Source of the DNA: Oligoflexales bacterium
Lineage (GTDB): Bacteria; Bdellovibrionota_B; Oligoflexia; Oligoflexales; RGVZ01
Assembly (NCBI GenBank): GCA_947479535.1
Contig: CANJZQ010000026.1
Coordinates: forward strand, 1 to 33,453
DNA length: 33,453 nt
Direction of reading: 5' to 3'
Shown here: positions 1-7,669 of the stretch, piece by piece
Position numbering within the stretch: the stretch's first letter is position 1
Layout: the number at the start of each line of letters is the position of its first letter
Translations under genes and position numbers: made by a program
Notes under the pieces: generated by a model
Told to the model about the DNA's origin: nothing
The model's database searches: none
The model's input: only the letters and a program-made list of their open reading frames with translations

Positions 1-75
1 CAATTGCGCCAAGAAAAAGAGGACCTTGAGATCCTGAACCGGACGCTGGGAAACGCTCTCGGAAATACTTTGTGA
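1..75 (+). CDS. C-terminal end of an upstream protein (partial)
   Basis: Frame 1 is open from the window edge to a TGA at 73-75 and encodes 24 residues rich in Glu, Lys, Arg, Leu and Asn, which look like the end of an amphipathic helix. No initiator is visible because the gene begins outside the window. The stop lies 77 bases before the next gene, a normal spacing for a real gene end. The family cannot be told from so little sequence, and an open frame this short could also be chance. Confidence 0.45.
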   Translation, partial: QLRQEKEDLEILNRTLGNALGNTL

Positions 76-152
76 CCTGCTGCGGGACTGACGCAGGAAT
101 GATATGATCTCAGGAACACCCAGACCTGGAATTCCTGAGAGGTTTCTTTCGA

Positions 153-1379
153 ATGGTGAAAGTCCGGCTGCGCATCGTTGGCATCATCTTTGGCTTTGTC
201 GCGAGTAGCGCCAGCCTTGGATTTGCCCAAGAAATCCCGGAGCACTACCTGCCCGCCGGGCCTGCTGGATCCGGGGGCGCGGGCGTTGCTTCTGCCAATG
301 ACGACGATGCCATTTGGACCAATCCAGCCGGTATCGCTCGCGTGCGCAAGGCGCGCTCAAGAACTGGAACCAAAACCAAAATTCCTAATTTAATCCTCGG
401 CGCTAATTCCAACAGCAAGACTTTCTACGGCAGCATCCAGGGCGCGGGCGAAAGCACGATAGAAGATCTTGCAGCAAATGCGGATGGCTTGGGCGACAAG
501 CCGTTCTGGGTCCGCGCGGCCATGTTTCCTGTGACGCTGGTGAGCCTTGCTCCATCGTCTCCCGCCGCCTTTGGAATTTACATGAACTCTGTCACCAGCG
601 CGTACATAGAAAGTTCAGCGCCATCAGACGCGCAAGTCACAGCCATCTCTGACATCGGTGGTGTGATCACCTTGGGTCAAACCAATAAATCAAATCGCCT
701 CAGCTCGGCGATTCAGATCAGACCGGTCTACCGTTATTCCTTGGAAAATACGATCCCCTCAAACGACCTGTCGAGCCGCTCGGCACTGCAGCACCACTTC
801 ACCTCGCTGGCAAACAAGGCCACGGCCCTCGCGATCGACGTGGGGGTCATGTACACCATGGCGGATTATTGGTTTCCAACCTTTGGTCTGGCGCTGCTCA
901 ACGCACCATTGCAGTGCAAATCGGATTACTTGAATCCGTTTTCAGAAAAGCGCCAAGAGATTTGTGGAACGAAATTCAGCGGAGACTTTGGTAGTCCTGA
1001 CGCAATGTCGACCATCGATCCGGCAGACATCCGCGCCGGTTTCGCAATCACTCCAAGGTTCGGCAGGGATGTCACCACACGTATTTCACTAGACATCCAC
1101 CATTATGCAGTGGCTTCCGGCAGCAAAAATTACGGGCTTCCTGGAATCGAAGCAGGAAAACTATTCCACGCCGGCATCGAAATTTTCAAAGGTTCTCCAT
1201 TGGAACCGCCCCCCTACAGCCTTCGCCTTGGAACAAATCAGGGCTTCTTCACTTATGGGGTGGAAGGTCGCATTGGCTACATGAGCCTTGCATTTACGTC
1301 CTATGGACAGGACATTTCCGCGCGAACCAGCCGGAAAGAGGACCGACGTTCCTTACTGTCATTGTCGGGTGAATTCTAA
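153..1379 (+). CDS. Outer-membrane beta-barrel protein, TraF/FadL-like
   Basis: The 408-residue product starts with a signal peptide (cleavage likely after about residue 25, at FAQ-EIPE). Residues 34-64 carry a glycine-rich segment (GSGGAGVA) followed by an acidic patch and TNPAG, the N-terminal signature of the OmpP1/FadL/TodX and TraF_2 outer-membrane families. The rest alternates polar and hydrophobic residues as a beta barrel would, and the chain ends in phenylalanine, as expected for a BAM-recognised barrel. A GAGAGG Shine-Dalgarno lies 10 bases before the ATG, and a TATGAT at 103-108 could be a -10 box without a clear -35. The gene is followed after 33 bases by a lipoprotein gene, so the two probably form one envelope operon. 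Substrate unknown; TraF-like annotation would not by itself imply conjugation. Confidence 0.7.
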   Translation: MVKVRLRIVGIIFGFVASSASLGFAQEIPEHYLPAGPAGSGGAGVASANDDDAIWTNPAGIARVRKARSRTGTKTKIPNLILGANSNSKTFYGSIQGAGESTIEDLAANADGLGDKPFWVRAAMFPVTLVSLAPSSPAAFGIYMNSVTSAYIESSAPSDAQVTAISDIGGVITLGQTNKSNRLSSAIQIRPVYRYSLENTIPSNDLSSRSALQHHFTSLANKATALAIDVGVMYTMADYWFPTFGLALLNAPLQCKSDYLNPFSEKRQEICGTKFSGDFGSPDAMSTIDPADIRAGFAITPRFGRDVTTRISLDIHHYAVASGSKNYGLPGIEAGKLFHAGIEIFKGSPLEPPPYSLRLGTNQGFFTYGVEGRIGYMSLAFTSYGQDISARTSRKEDRRSLLSLSGEF

Positions 1380-1412
1380 CTTCAAAAGTCCCTGCCCGGG
1401 AAAGGAATCATC

Positions 1413-2576
1413 GTGCTGAATATCCGGATATCAATCCAAGCTGCGTTGTCGATCCTTGCCGCAAGCGCAACCATGCTCAGCGGGGGTTGCGTGACCACTC
1501 CGACGACAGGCAAGGATTCATTGCGGTCTTCATCGCAGAAAACGCCCATGGCACCGATGGTGGCTCCACCCGCGCCAGCACAAGAAACAAGTCGTCAAGC
1601 CGCGGGACAAGCCCCCCTGATATTGGCGGCCGTGCCAGATTCACAGATCGCAGATTTTGCCAGCCGCCACGCCCTTTCTGTGGCGCGCCTGAGCGAGACC
1701 GACGAGCAGCTTTTGAACAGGATGCCGAACCACCCTCAGCCTGGCTCGATTCATGAAGCCGCAATGGTCCTGGGAATCGTAAAGACCTTTAGCCCGATCA
1801 ACATCGAAACCAACACGTTCAATGAACAAGAACTGAGTGACGGAAAAAACGAGCAGTTAAAGAAATCAGACGCTCAGGAAAATGCAGTAAGCGGTTTGGA
1901 AAAGGCTGCCTTGATGCGGGGAATCGATTTGCCTGGGGCTGTCGAGGTAAATCCATTCTTGCAGAGCGCTTCAGTGGTCCGATTGATCACTTTTGCCGCA
2001 GAAAAGGGTCGAAATTCAGAGGCTTTTAACGCGCGCCTTCGCTCAGCGACGCTCAAGCAGGTCAGTGAATGGCGCAACCTGTCTGAACGCTACAACCATG
2101 AATTGGCGGAAGTTCCTGAAATCAAGGCGGCCCCAATGGATTCGCCCCCTCCCACAGGAGATGCAGCACGGGCCATCATCGAAGGCACCAGTGGTGTCAG
2201 TGATTTGCATTCAAGCGACCTAGTCATCAACGACGCGGGACGCCAAGCTGACGAAGGCCAGTTCGACCAGGCAATCGAAACGTTAAAGCGCGTGGAAAAA
2301 ATAAGTCCTCTTTACAAACTGTCCCAGGAAAAAGCCAAGGAGTTTGCAAATTCAGCGGTGCGTGACATGCGGCGCAAGGCAGCTCAGGCTTTCTCCGCCG
2401 CAAACCAGGCCAACGATGCGGGGACCAAAGGCTCTTATCTGGACAAGGCTAAATCAATTCTGGAAGAGGCAGTAAAAAAATACCCGGATGCGGACCAGCT
2501 TGGAACTGTCCGGGAAAACTTGACGGTTATCATCCGGGATCTAGATCGACTGCGTGGCTCGTCGAATCGACCATAA
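1413..2576 (+). CDS. Lipoprotein with TPR-like C-terminal helices
   Basis: The GTG start is supported by AAAGGA at 1401-1406. The N-terminus has a basic n-region, a hydrophobic stretch and a Cys near residue 26 preceded by LSGG, a slightly atypical lipobox (Leu at -4 rather than -3), so lipid attachment is likely but not certain. A Pro/Ala/Gln-rich linker follows at about residues 30-65. The last 120 residues or so are helical and contain TPR-like pairs: one around EGQFDQAIETLKRVEKI and a second around KAKSILEEAVKKYPDA. Such proteins usually scaffold envelope complexes. It lies 33 bases downstream of the beta-barrel gene, which makes an outer-membrane partnership plausible. No enzymatic motif is visible and I do not recognise a named family. 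Confidence 0.65.
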   Translation: MLNIRISIQAALSILAASATMLSGGCVTTPTTGKDSLRSSSQKTPMAPMVAPPAPAQETSRQAAGQAPLILAAVPDSQIADFASRHALSVARLSETDEQLLNRMPNHPQPGSIHEAAMVLGIVKTFSPINIETNTFNEQELSDGKNEQLKKSDAQENAVSGLEKAALMRGIDLPGAVEVNPFLQSASVVRLITFAAEKGRNSEAFNARLRSATLKQVSEWRNLSERYNHELAEVPEIKAAPMDSPPPTGDAARAIIEGTSGVSDLHSSDLVINDAGRQADEGQFDQAIETLKRVEKISPLYKLSQEKAKEFANSAVRDMRRKAAQAFSAANQANDAGTKGSYLDKAKSILEEAVKKYPDADQLGTVRENLTVIIRDLDRLRGSSNRP

Positions 2577-2601
2577 ACGGCTCCCGTTACGGGCGCCGTT
2601 T
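2575..2601. terminator. Hairpin between convergent genes, probable bidirectional terminator
   Basis: An AAACGGC/GCCGTTT stem encloses an inner CCCG-TTA-CGGG stem. It overlaps the stop codon of the plus-strand lipoprotein gene and ends six bases before the stop of the minus-strand STAS-like gene. The flanking A and T runs are only three bases long, so Rho-independent termination would be modest in either direction. Confidence 0.55.
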
Positions 2602-2606
2602 CACGA

Positions 2607-3113
2607 TCACTCGTCGTCTCCATCGCCGGCATCAGCCTCAACTTCGTCGTCGGCCGCCGCAGTATCTCCTTCGGCTTCAGGACGACTCGCCGCGCGCAAG
2701 CGGCTCATTGGAATCGCCACACCAAATTCAATGCCTTCCAATTTTGCAGCCATATTTACATTCGCTGGAGCCAGCGACCGAACTGCTTCTTCCGGCGTGA
2801 TGTAAAACGGGTGTCGCAAATGGTAATTATAGCTCTCGATGATCTTACGAGGCCGCTCCATCACACCCGAGAACAGAAACGGAACCCGCATCCGCTTCCA
2901 GAGCTGCAGAACCTCCTCAATGAAGCCCGGGCAAACTTCCTTCTCGTCTTGGAAGTCCAGAATCAGATAGCGAAACTCATGGGCAACGAGCCAGTTGTGC
3001 AGCCCTACAGCCAGATCCTGGCAAGCACTGCAATCGGTCGCATTGTGCGGACACGATTTGCCAACATTCAGGATCACCGCGTCGTTAATTTTCTCAGGAA
3101 TCAGTTCGAGCAT
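2607..3113 (-). CDS. STAS-like domain protein with Cys cluster and acidic tail
   Basis: The 168-residue product is predicted from the ATG at 3113; the frame extends upstream to a TTG at 3191, but that start has no ribosome-binding site. Residues 1-120 follow the STAS (anti-sigma-factor antagonist) pattern: an opening beta strand (VILNVGK), a central strand (YLILDF), a helix where the phosphorylatable Ser/Thr would sit, a strand ending FLFSGV, and a final EEA-containing helix. The phospho-site position reads CPGF, so switching by phosphorylation is not supported. Residues 21-31 hold C-x6-C-x2-C, which could bind metal. The last 25 residues are mostly Asp, Glu, Ala and Gly. An unknown gene lies upstream on the same strand. 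Confidence 0.55.
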   Translation of the reverse strand: MLELIPEKINDAVILNVGKSCPHNATDCSACQDLAVGLHNWLVAHEFRYLILDFQDEKEVCPGFIEEVLQLWKRMRVPFLFSGVMERPRKIIESYNYHLRHPFYITPEEAVRSLAPANVNMAAKLEGIEFGVAIPMSRLRAASRPEAEGDTAAADDEVEADAGDGDDE

Positions 3114-3180
3114 GGCGGTAAAATTACTCCACTTCCATAAACTGGGAATCGGTAGAAATCGATGTCGTGTCAGACTGATA

Positions 3181-3210
3181 TGGATATGCAAGGAGCGGGA
3201 GGGGGGTCAA
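3181..3210 (-). promoter_or_regulatory. Possible sigma-70 promoter for the STAS-like gene
   Basis: On the minus strand a TTGACC (3205-3210) is followed after 18 bases by TATCCA (3181-3186). The -35 matches consensus at five of six positions and the -10 at only three. The site lies between the upstream unknown gene and the ATG at 3113, so it would allow independent expression. Confidence 0.3.
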
Positions 3211-3221
3211 TGCTTTTTCGC

Positions 3222-3620
3222 TCAACTGAAAGAACAAAGGTCCTCGACCTGCCGCGTCACGGCCCGAGCCTTTATATCCTTAACCACGCAAGATAAAAGG
3301 GTTTTTCTTAGTCCAGCAACGGCTTCGACCGCACTCCGGGGGATCTGTTTTTCTTCAATCGCCTCAAAACGGATCTCCCCAGACTTCAAAATAATGGATT
3401 CCTTGCCCAAAATATCAAGCAGCCTGGAATCCGCCCTTCGGCACAAAGTCCCACTGTCCGCGAGAACTGCTCCGTTGACCTTGGCTTCCGCATGCATGCG
3501 CACCTGCCAAACCAGCTTATCCGCGCGTTGCTGGGCAGGACCAAGGTATTTGGTCAAGATGACCTGCCACACGAGGCCATCGCGATCGGGAATCAAATCA
3601 AAAATGGAAGATTCTTGCAT
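3222..3620 (-). CDS. Hypothetical protein, 132 residues
   Basis: The ATG at 3620 opens a soluble-looking protein without signal peptide or membrane segment. The N-terminal half contains two VWQV segments (near residues 17 and 37) that may be paired beta strands. The middle (ADSGTLCRRADSRLLDILGKESI) and the following GEIRFEAI resemble an alpha/beta fold. I recognise no family. The Shine-Dalgarno is weak. It precedes the STAS-like gene on the same strand, with about 108 bases between them if that gene starts at 3113, so a functional link is possible but unproven. Codon use looks like that of its neighbours. Confidence 0.55.
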   Translation of the reverse strand: MQESSIFDLIPDRDGLVWQVILTKYLGPAQQRADKLVWQVRMHAEAKVNGAVLADSGTLCRRADSRLLDILGKESIILKSGEIRFEAIEEKQIPRSAVEAVAGLRKTLLSCVVKDIKARAVTRQVEDLCSFS

Positions 3621-3656
3621 GATTTTGCGTGCTCGCTGTTTTTAGGGCTTGCCCCT

Positions 3657-3685
3657 ATTGTACATCAGCTGTGATGCTCAATCGA
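3657..3685 (-). promoter_or_regulatory. Possible promoter upstream of the 132-residue protein
   Basis: A minus-strand TACAAT (3657-3662, five of six consensus positions) lies 37 bases before the ATG at 3620. A weak TCGATT sits 17 bases further upstream at 3680-3685. The -35 matches only three positions, so this is a suggestion. Confidence 0.3.
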
Positions 3686-3756
3686 AGCCCAAGGCCCGCC
3701 AAAAAAAGCCGGCGTAGAGCACCAGACAACCAAAACAACGGAACCCAAAAGGCGCG

Positions 3757-4413
3757 ATGCACCATACCCATTCGCAAAAGTTAAAAAAACGGCTTCCGAT
3801 GGTCCTGACACTTGTGGCTTCCATTGGCCTTTGCAGCTGTGTTTACCGTTTTACCAACTTGCATGTTTCGGCTCCGGAAGGAATTCGCACCGTGTCCGTT
3901 GAATCGGTCTACGATACAACCCGCGAAATCCTGCCTCACGAACTTCTCTGGGAGGAATTGCAGCGTACCATTGCCGCTGAGGGACACTTGATGTTGGCCA
4001 CGCGTTCCAAGGCTGATGCCCTCCTCCGCGTCCGGATCAAAAACGCACGGTTTTCGCCGACCGGAACCGTTGTCAAACCACAATCGATGGCAAAAGATCC
4101 CAGCACGATCTCACCCAGTCAGGAAAGCATGCCCAGTTACCGGGAATTCCGGAACCAAACGGAAGCTGCCGAACTGATGCCGTCTACCGCCGTATTGATC
4201 GAAGTCGACGTCCAGCTATGGCATCTGGAAAAACGCACACTCTTGTTTGAAAAAACTTACGTTCAGTCCGAAAGTTTTCTATCGGTGCGGCCTTCAACAT
4301 CTCCGCGGAACAATCACCTACGGGAAAACGAGGCTTTCCGTGCCGATTTCGGACGCATGTCAAAAGCCATCGCCGAAAAAGTCGTTGCCGACCTTCTGAT
4401 CAAATCATCGTGA
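3757..4413 (+). CDS. lptE: LPS-assembly lipoprotein, LptE-like
   Basis: The 218-residue product has a Lys-rich n-region, a hydrophobic core and a lipobox LCSC with the lipidated Cys at residue 28. The mature protein begins CVYRF, matching the CGYxF start typical of LptE. Then comes a stretch in which APEGIRTVSVESV parallels the LPxGIxxIAVPxF segment of the family, followed by an amphipathic helix (LLWEELQRTI) and an A-D-A-L-L-R-V strand. Length is near that of E. coli LptE (about 190). LptE plugs the LptD barrel in the outer membrane; the neighbouring convergent gene, ending only 10 bases away, is lptD, which strongly supports the assignment. The Shine-Dalgarno (AAAGG) is close to the ATG. 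A later ATG at 3799 would remove the basic n-region and is less likely. Confidence 0.68.
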   Translation: MHHTHSQKLKKRLPMVLTLVASIGLCSCVYRFTNLHVSAPEGIRTVSVESVYDTTREILPHELLWEELQRTIAAEGHLMLATRSKADALLRVRIKNARFSPTGTVVKPQSMAKDPSTISPSQESMPSYREFRNQTEAAELMPSTAVLIEVDVQLWHLEKRTLLFEKTYVQSESFLSVRPSTSPRNNHLRENEAFRADFGRMSKAIAEKVVADLLIKSS

Positions 4414-4423
4414 ACCAAACTTT

Positions 4424-7400
4424 TCAGTGAGCTTCCGGCATCCTGGAAAGAACTGCGCCAGACATGTTTGGAAGGGATCTCGTCTGTCCCATGAATGTCA
4501 CCGCGAGCTGTAAAAGATAGACCGCAGATTCCTCAGGGACATCAAATTCCTTTGTTCGCAGGAATCTTACGCCCCAGCAGGCAGAAGGCGCGTCGAAGGA
4601 AGCACCCAAACGCGTTTCATAGGCTTCGACAACAGCCGCCTTGTCCTTGCTACGCCGCCCAAACGAACCGAAGATATTAAACCAGGGAATGATTGAAGTG
4701 GCGAAATTTCCAGTGCGCGTTGTCACCAGGCGATAAGAGGCGAAACCTTCACTATCGATGTCGACTTCCTTATCCAAAGAGTATGCAAAGGAAAGGGAAG
4801 TCTTCGCGATAGTGGGGGGCACCAGGTTGACTTTAACCTTGGTCGCGACCCGGTCGTAGATATTGTAATTTGAGAGAGATGAAAGGCCCCAATCGCCAAT
4901 TTGGGTGCTCAAATCAAGATAAGGCTCACTCCACGGGCGCGATTCACGAGTGAGCGCCTCTGCGGCTTCTCGCTCCCGCGCCTTCCTGAAGTCATACGTG
5001 ATGCCGCTGCTAAGCGTAAGCAGGTCGTTGTGTCCTGTGTCTACAGTGGCGTAGCGGTTGTAAAAACGCTTCCCGCCATCTGCGCCAAACATGTCGTCAT
5101 GCCCCTTGAGGGGGCGGTCCAAAGCAAATAAAAGCTCTCTACGGGCGAGATCCTGAATGTACTTTGAGGAACGGACCGTTTGATTGACCTGCGACTTCGG
5201 TCCCTCAGATTCTATTGTGTCGGCCGGAAGCATTCTCCAGCCCCTGCTGAAAATGCGCCACCGGTGGGACGTTGAAAGCCCGACAGTCTGATAGGCACGG
5301 AGCTGTTCATCTTCGGGTAAATCTGAATCGGTGCTGTCGGTCCGGGGCTCGGAGCGATCGGATTGAAAATAGGTCGGGAGACCACCGTTTGCCAGAGGTT
5401 CGCTTCCATATGGCCCTGATCGGGCAACGAACGGGCGTGTCGCGAAGGTCACGGACCAATTCATGAGATGCTGAATGAGCCGTTGCGACTCAGAAAGGGA
5501 TGCATCCCTCGACGGGAGAAAGCCCGACACATCAGCGAGACCATCGAGGGGTAATTGGAACCGAACACCAAGACGCCAACTGGATTCCTGGGTTGAACGG
5601 TCTCCATAAGCCGCACCCGAAATCAGTCTTGCCTCTGCATCCAGGAATTGATCCACCTTCACTGCGGATTGGCTGCTGATGGGAGCCAAAAGGCGCAAAT
5701 CAACGCTTTGCCAGCGTCCATCACCCAGAGATTCTGTTGCTGATTCAGCAAAACTGTCAGCCCTGCCGTAGTCACGAATTTCGTAATGACGATAACGAAC
5801 GTTGCCATAAACTGGAAATTTAACCTGATCATCAGGGGTCAAACGGAAAAGACGGCTTTGCGTTGACATGGACAGCGGTAGTTGCTCGCCGTCAAAATGA
5901 CCCACAGATCGCATGTTATCTGCAAAGATGCTTCCAGCACCGGCATAAAAATCGGGAGAATCATAATGAAACATCAGACCAGAATGATGAAACGCTGGAT
6001 AAGCCCGGCCACGCAGAACCGCCGACTGAAAATCATCCGGTAAATAAAGATCGTAATCGTACCGGTGATCGGTTTTGATCATTCCCGACGAAACCAGCGA
6101 CAGGCGCGAGGTCAAAAATTTAATTCCGTTCCAGTTGGCATTTCCACGCCAAAGATTGCTTGGCACAGATAATTGCCGCCGCAAGTCTGAATCGCAAGCT
6201 GCCTGCAAAACAGGATCCGTTGAAAGGCAGTCTTCGTTGACTGAATTCCAGTACTGAACTTCCGACAACCGTTCAACGAGCGCATTCTGATCGGCAACCG
6301 GTTCCACATTGGAATATTTCGGTGCCAATGATCCTGTCCCGGACTTCTTGCGAGCGGCCTCAAGGCCTTTTGCAAAAACACCAGTCAACATTTGGCGACG
6401 GCGAAGGTCGCGCAACCAAATCTGGTCTCGCATCCCCTCAATATTTAGTGACCAGCCTTCACTCCTGCGGCTCTGGTGCCGGGCATCCAACGAAATCCGG
6501 GTGCCTCGCTGTTCGAAGAACTCGGTTGCCACAGTAACGTCGGCATTGGGTCCGAGTTCAAAAAATACAGGCTGCGAAAGAACGGTACCCGAAACCGGGT
6601 CGTGGCTAAATACGGGGAGAAGAAAACCCGATTGCCTGATGTCCTTGATTGGCAGGCGAAAATACGGAAGGTAAAAAACCGGAATCCCGCCAATCTCGAT
6701 CACCGCGTTTTTGAAATCAGCATAACCACCAATCTGAGCGTGGCTTTGCTGGGCACGAACGGCCCATGCCGGATCGTCTCCCGGATCACAACGGCATGAA
6801 GTGAACAGCGCGTCCTGAATTTCGAAATCGTTACCACTCTGGCGTTCGATGATCTGGCCGCCCATCCGGAAATAGGCTGATGAGGCGCCCGAACCGCCGA
6901 ACTTGCGAAAAAGCTCCTCACGGTTCTTGTCCCAGTAAAGCCGGCGCCTCTGGTACACCAGACGGCGATCGTTTCCCAAACGGGCAAGCGCCGGATTTTC
7001 TTGCCCTCTCAGCAAGTCCTCCTGTTCAAGGAGCAAGGCATACCGGTCCACAAGATCGTCGGAGAGCTTTTCTCCTGCGGCTGCGGCCATTCGGGAAGAT
7101 TCCCTGAGCTGCGCGCGAGCACCCCGGATCACCTGCAGCCGGTTTTGTCGGGCAAGTTCAAAATCAATTTCGGTTTGAGAGAACCCCAAAATGGAACGGG
7201 AAATTTGATTTGCCTGATCTGGATCGTTCGCGGTCATCACCGCACCATCCAAACGAAAATCCCCGGTGCTGACAAAAAAACGCAGGCGATCCCCGGCAAA
7301 AACCTGACGATCACTGATGATCACAATATGACCATCGGCCTCAATCGTGCCGGCAGCCTGGTCAAACGCAATTTTATCTGCAGAAATCACGTTACCCGAG

Positions 7401-7669
7401 CCAAGGGCAATCACGTCGCCTTCAAAAATTTGCTTTTTGCCATCGCGAGTAAAACTTGATGACCGGGCATCGAAGAATATTTCCGGAACACTCTCAAAAG
7501 GTCCCGTAAATCGGGAAATCTCGTCAGACTTGGTTTGCCCCAGCGTCACCCCCGGTGCCAACAGCAGCAGAACCACGCATGGCAAGGCAGTTGCGCAAGG
7601 CATGGTCCATGGCAACCTCATGAGGCGTGCGAGAATGCGTTCCGGAATTTGCAACCTTGATCCGGCCAA
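4424..7669 (-). CDS. lptD: LPS-assembly outer-membrane protein LptD
   Basis: The product inserts LPS into the outer leaflet. It begins with TTG at 7669, which has an AGGAG six bases upstream; ATGs at 7621 and 7603 are alternatives that would still give a signal peptide (hydrophobic core at residues 29-43). Residues 66-147 form an OstA/LptA-like beta-taco domain (FEGDVIAL, ISADKI, IEADGHI). Residues about 150-262 are a charged helical insertion not expected in the family. Cys292 and Cys294 match the conserved N-terminal Cys region, and GIPVFYLPYF followed by SGFLLP (328-352) is the family hallmark. The remaining 700 residues are the barrel, with one Cys near the C-terminus (ACWG) where E. coli LptD has a Cys pair. 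At 1081 residues it is longer than E. coli LptD (784). Its start overlaps the end of folC by 146 bases. Confidence 0.93.
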   Translation of the reverse strand: MAGSRLQIPERILARLMRLPWTMPCATALPCVVLLLLAPGVTLGQTKSDEISRFTGPFESVPEIFFDARSSSFTRDGKKQIFEGDVIALGSGNVISADKIAFDQAAGTIEADGHIVIISDRQVFAGDRLRFFVSTGDFRLDGAVMTANDPDQANQISRSILGFSQTEIDFELARQNRLQVIRGARAQLRESSRMAAAAGEKLSDDLVDRYALLLEQEDLLRGQENPALARLGNDRRLVYQRRRLYWDKNREELFRKFGGSGASSAYFRMGGQIIERQSGNDFEIQDALFTSCRCDPGDDPAWAVRAQQSHAQIGGYADFKNAVIEIGGIPVFYLPYFRLPIKDIRQSGFLLPVFSHDPVSGTVLSQPVFFELGPNADVTVATEFFEQRGTRISLDARHQSRRSEGWSLNIEGMRDQIWLRDLRRRQMLTGVFAKGLEAARKKSGTGSLAPKYSNVEPVADQNALVERLSEVQYWNSVNEDCLSTDPVLQAACDSDLRRQLSVPSNLWRGNANWNGIKFLTSRLSLVSSGMIKTDHRYDYDLYLPDDFQSAVLRGRAYPAFHHSGLMFHYDSPDFYAGAGSIFADNMRSVGHFDGEQLPLSMSTQSRLFRLTPDDQVKFPVYGNVRYRHYEIRDYGRADSFAESATESLGDGRWQSVDLRLLAPISSQSAVKVDQFLDAEARLISGAAYGDRSTQESSWRLGVRFQLPLDGLADVSGFLPSRDASLSESQRLIQHLMNWSVTFATRPFVARSGPYGSEPLANGGLPTYFQSDRSEPRTDSTDSDLPEDEQLRAYQTVGLSTSHRWRIFSRGWRMLPADTIESEGPKSQVNQTVRSSKYIQDLARRELLFALDRPLKGHDDMFGADGGKRFYNRYATVDTGHNDLLTLSSGITYDFRKAREREAAEALTRESRPWSEPYLDLSTQIGDWGLSSLSNYNIYDRVATKVKVNLVPPTIAKTSLSFAYSLDKEVDIDSEGFASYRLVTTRTGNFATSIIPWFNIFGSFGRRSKDKAAVVEAYETRLGASFDAPSACWGVRFLRTKEFDVPEESAVYLLQLAVTFMGQTRSLPNMSGAVLSRMPEAH

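Noticed and set aside
153-2576. A conjugation locus suggested by the TraF-like barrel protein
   Set aside because: No relaxase, coupling protein or other transfer gene is present; TraF_2-like barrels are common as lone envelope proteins.
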